5,867 nucleotides of DNA from assembly GCA_035534235.1 (NCBI GenBank), contig DATLSH010000060.1, forward strand, positions 1 to 5,867, written 5' to 3'. Origin of the DNA: Bog-473 sp035534235. Its GTDB lineage: Bacteria > Actinomycetota > Acidimicrobiia > Acidimicrobiales > RAAP-2. Positions 5,414 to 5,867 of the stretch are shown piece after piece (within the stretch, counting starts at the first letter, position 1; each line of letters opens with the position of its first letter). Position numbers and translations under genes: made by a program. A model generated the notes under the pieces. That model did not search any database. It had not been told where the DNA came from and saw only the letters and a list, made by a program, of their open reading frames with translations.

Positions 5414-5830
5414 ATGAGCGACGTCCAGGACTGGAACCGCAAGATCATTGAGGAATTTCGGGCGAACGAGGGAAGAGTGGGTGGAGCGTTCGCTGGCGCC
5501 CCCGTCTTGCTCCTTCACACAATGGGGGCCAAGACCGGCCAGGAACGGGTGAACCCGATGATGTATCTCAACCTTGACGGGCACCGCTACGTCTTTGCAA
5601 GCAAGGCGGGTGCGGACACGAACCCGGACTGGTACCGGAATCTCTTGGCCCATCCCGACGTGACCGTTGAGGTGGGAACCGACACATACGAAGCAGCGGC
5701 CGTACCGGTGCCCGGGGACGATCGGGATCGGATCTACGCCGAACAGGCTCGCCGATTCCCGGGTTTCGCCGAATATGAGCAGAAGACCAATCGGATCATA
5801 CCGGTGGTCGAACTCATCCCAAAGGGTTGA
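5414..5830 (+). CDS. Ddn-family F420H2-dependent oxidoreductase (nitroreductase/deazaflavin-dependent)
   Basis: Complete 138-residue protein, close to the usual size for the F420H2-dependent quinone reductase (Ddn) family with its split beta-barrel fold. Diagnostic blocks in order: T36-M-G-A-K-T-G42-x-x-R45-x-N-P48 (F420 phosphate-binding region), a Y-V-F-A-S-K-A-G-A-D-T-N-P-D-W-Y-R-N-L stretch (59-77), H80-P-D-V-T-V-E-V-G, and a C-terminal F-x-x-Y-E-x-K-T-x-R-I-I-P-V-V-E-L. The family uses reduced cofactor F420 to reduce quinones or other small electrophiles and, in mycobacteria, activates nitroimidazole prodrugs; the natural substrate here is not evident. No membrane helix or signal peptide is seen. 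Its presence implies that the host makes F420. It has its own promoter-like element and strong ribosome binding site, so it is probably monocistronic. Confidence 0.94.
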   Translation: MSDVQDWNRKIIEEFRANEGRVGGAFAGAPVLLLHTMGAKTGQERVNPMMYLNLDGHRYVFASKAGADTNPDWYRNLLAHPDVTVEVGTDTYEAAAVPVPGDDRDRIYAEQARRFPGFAEYEQKTNRIIPVVELIPKG

Positions 5831-5867
5831 CGGAGCACTCGGCTACCCCGAACCCCCCATGACCTAG
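5831..5867. other. Terminal 37 bases, nothing recognised
   Basis: No hairpin, ribosome binding site or supported coding frame is visible in this short tail. Confidence 0.5.

Noticed and set aside
4572..5830. CDGSH gene and Ddn-type gene as one operon
   Set aside because: They are separated by 158 bases that contain a terminator-like hairpin and a separate promoter-like element with a strong ribosome binding site.

Overview
The window reads as a fragment of a GC-rich actinobacterial chromosome, possibly from an Acidimicrobiia-like lineage. The lineage is inferred from codon usage, GTG/TTG starts, an F420-type reductase, a PASTA kinase and a LytR_C protein; no rRNA or other marker gene is present to confirm it.

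Left block (1 to about 3209, all + strand, very GC-rich): the window opens inside a PASTA-type Ser/Thr protein kinase. Only the last residues of the kinase fold, the juxtamembrane linker, one membrane segment and four extracellular PASTA repeats are present. A small cysteine- and histidine-rich protein (about 102 aa) follows after 8 bases and carries a HIT-like H-x-H-x-H motif. Next is a full-length 14-helix MFS transporter of the DHA2 drug-efflux type, probably with its own promoter.

Middle block (3210 to about 4571, lower GC): a 370-base gap with small dyads and repeats is followed by a minus-strand membrane-anchored protein with a LytR_C domain in its exported part. A 455-base gap then contains several short direct repeats, one strong hairpin and a sequence resembling an insertion-sequence end. 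I see no convincing gene in either gap. Both may hold eroded mobile DNA, but that is weak inference.

Right block (4572 to 5830, + strand): a 227-aa iron-sulfur protein has two CDGSH motifs around a divergent ferredoxin-like segment, and is followed 158 bases later by a small Ddn-type F420H2-dependent reductase with a very good ribosome binding site. Both are redox proteins, but the gap contains a terminator-like hairpin and a separate promoter-like element, so they are probably separate transcription units.

The kinase and the LytR_C protein both point to cell-envelope work, and the right-hand pair to redox or stress chemistry. I see no strong evidence for an undescribed multi-gene system. 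The most unusual items are the divergent HIT-like protein, the three-part iron-sulfur protein, and two start codons placed exactly 7 bases after a -10-like hexamer, which suggests leaderless transcripts.
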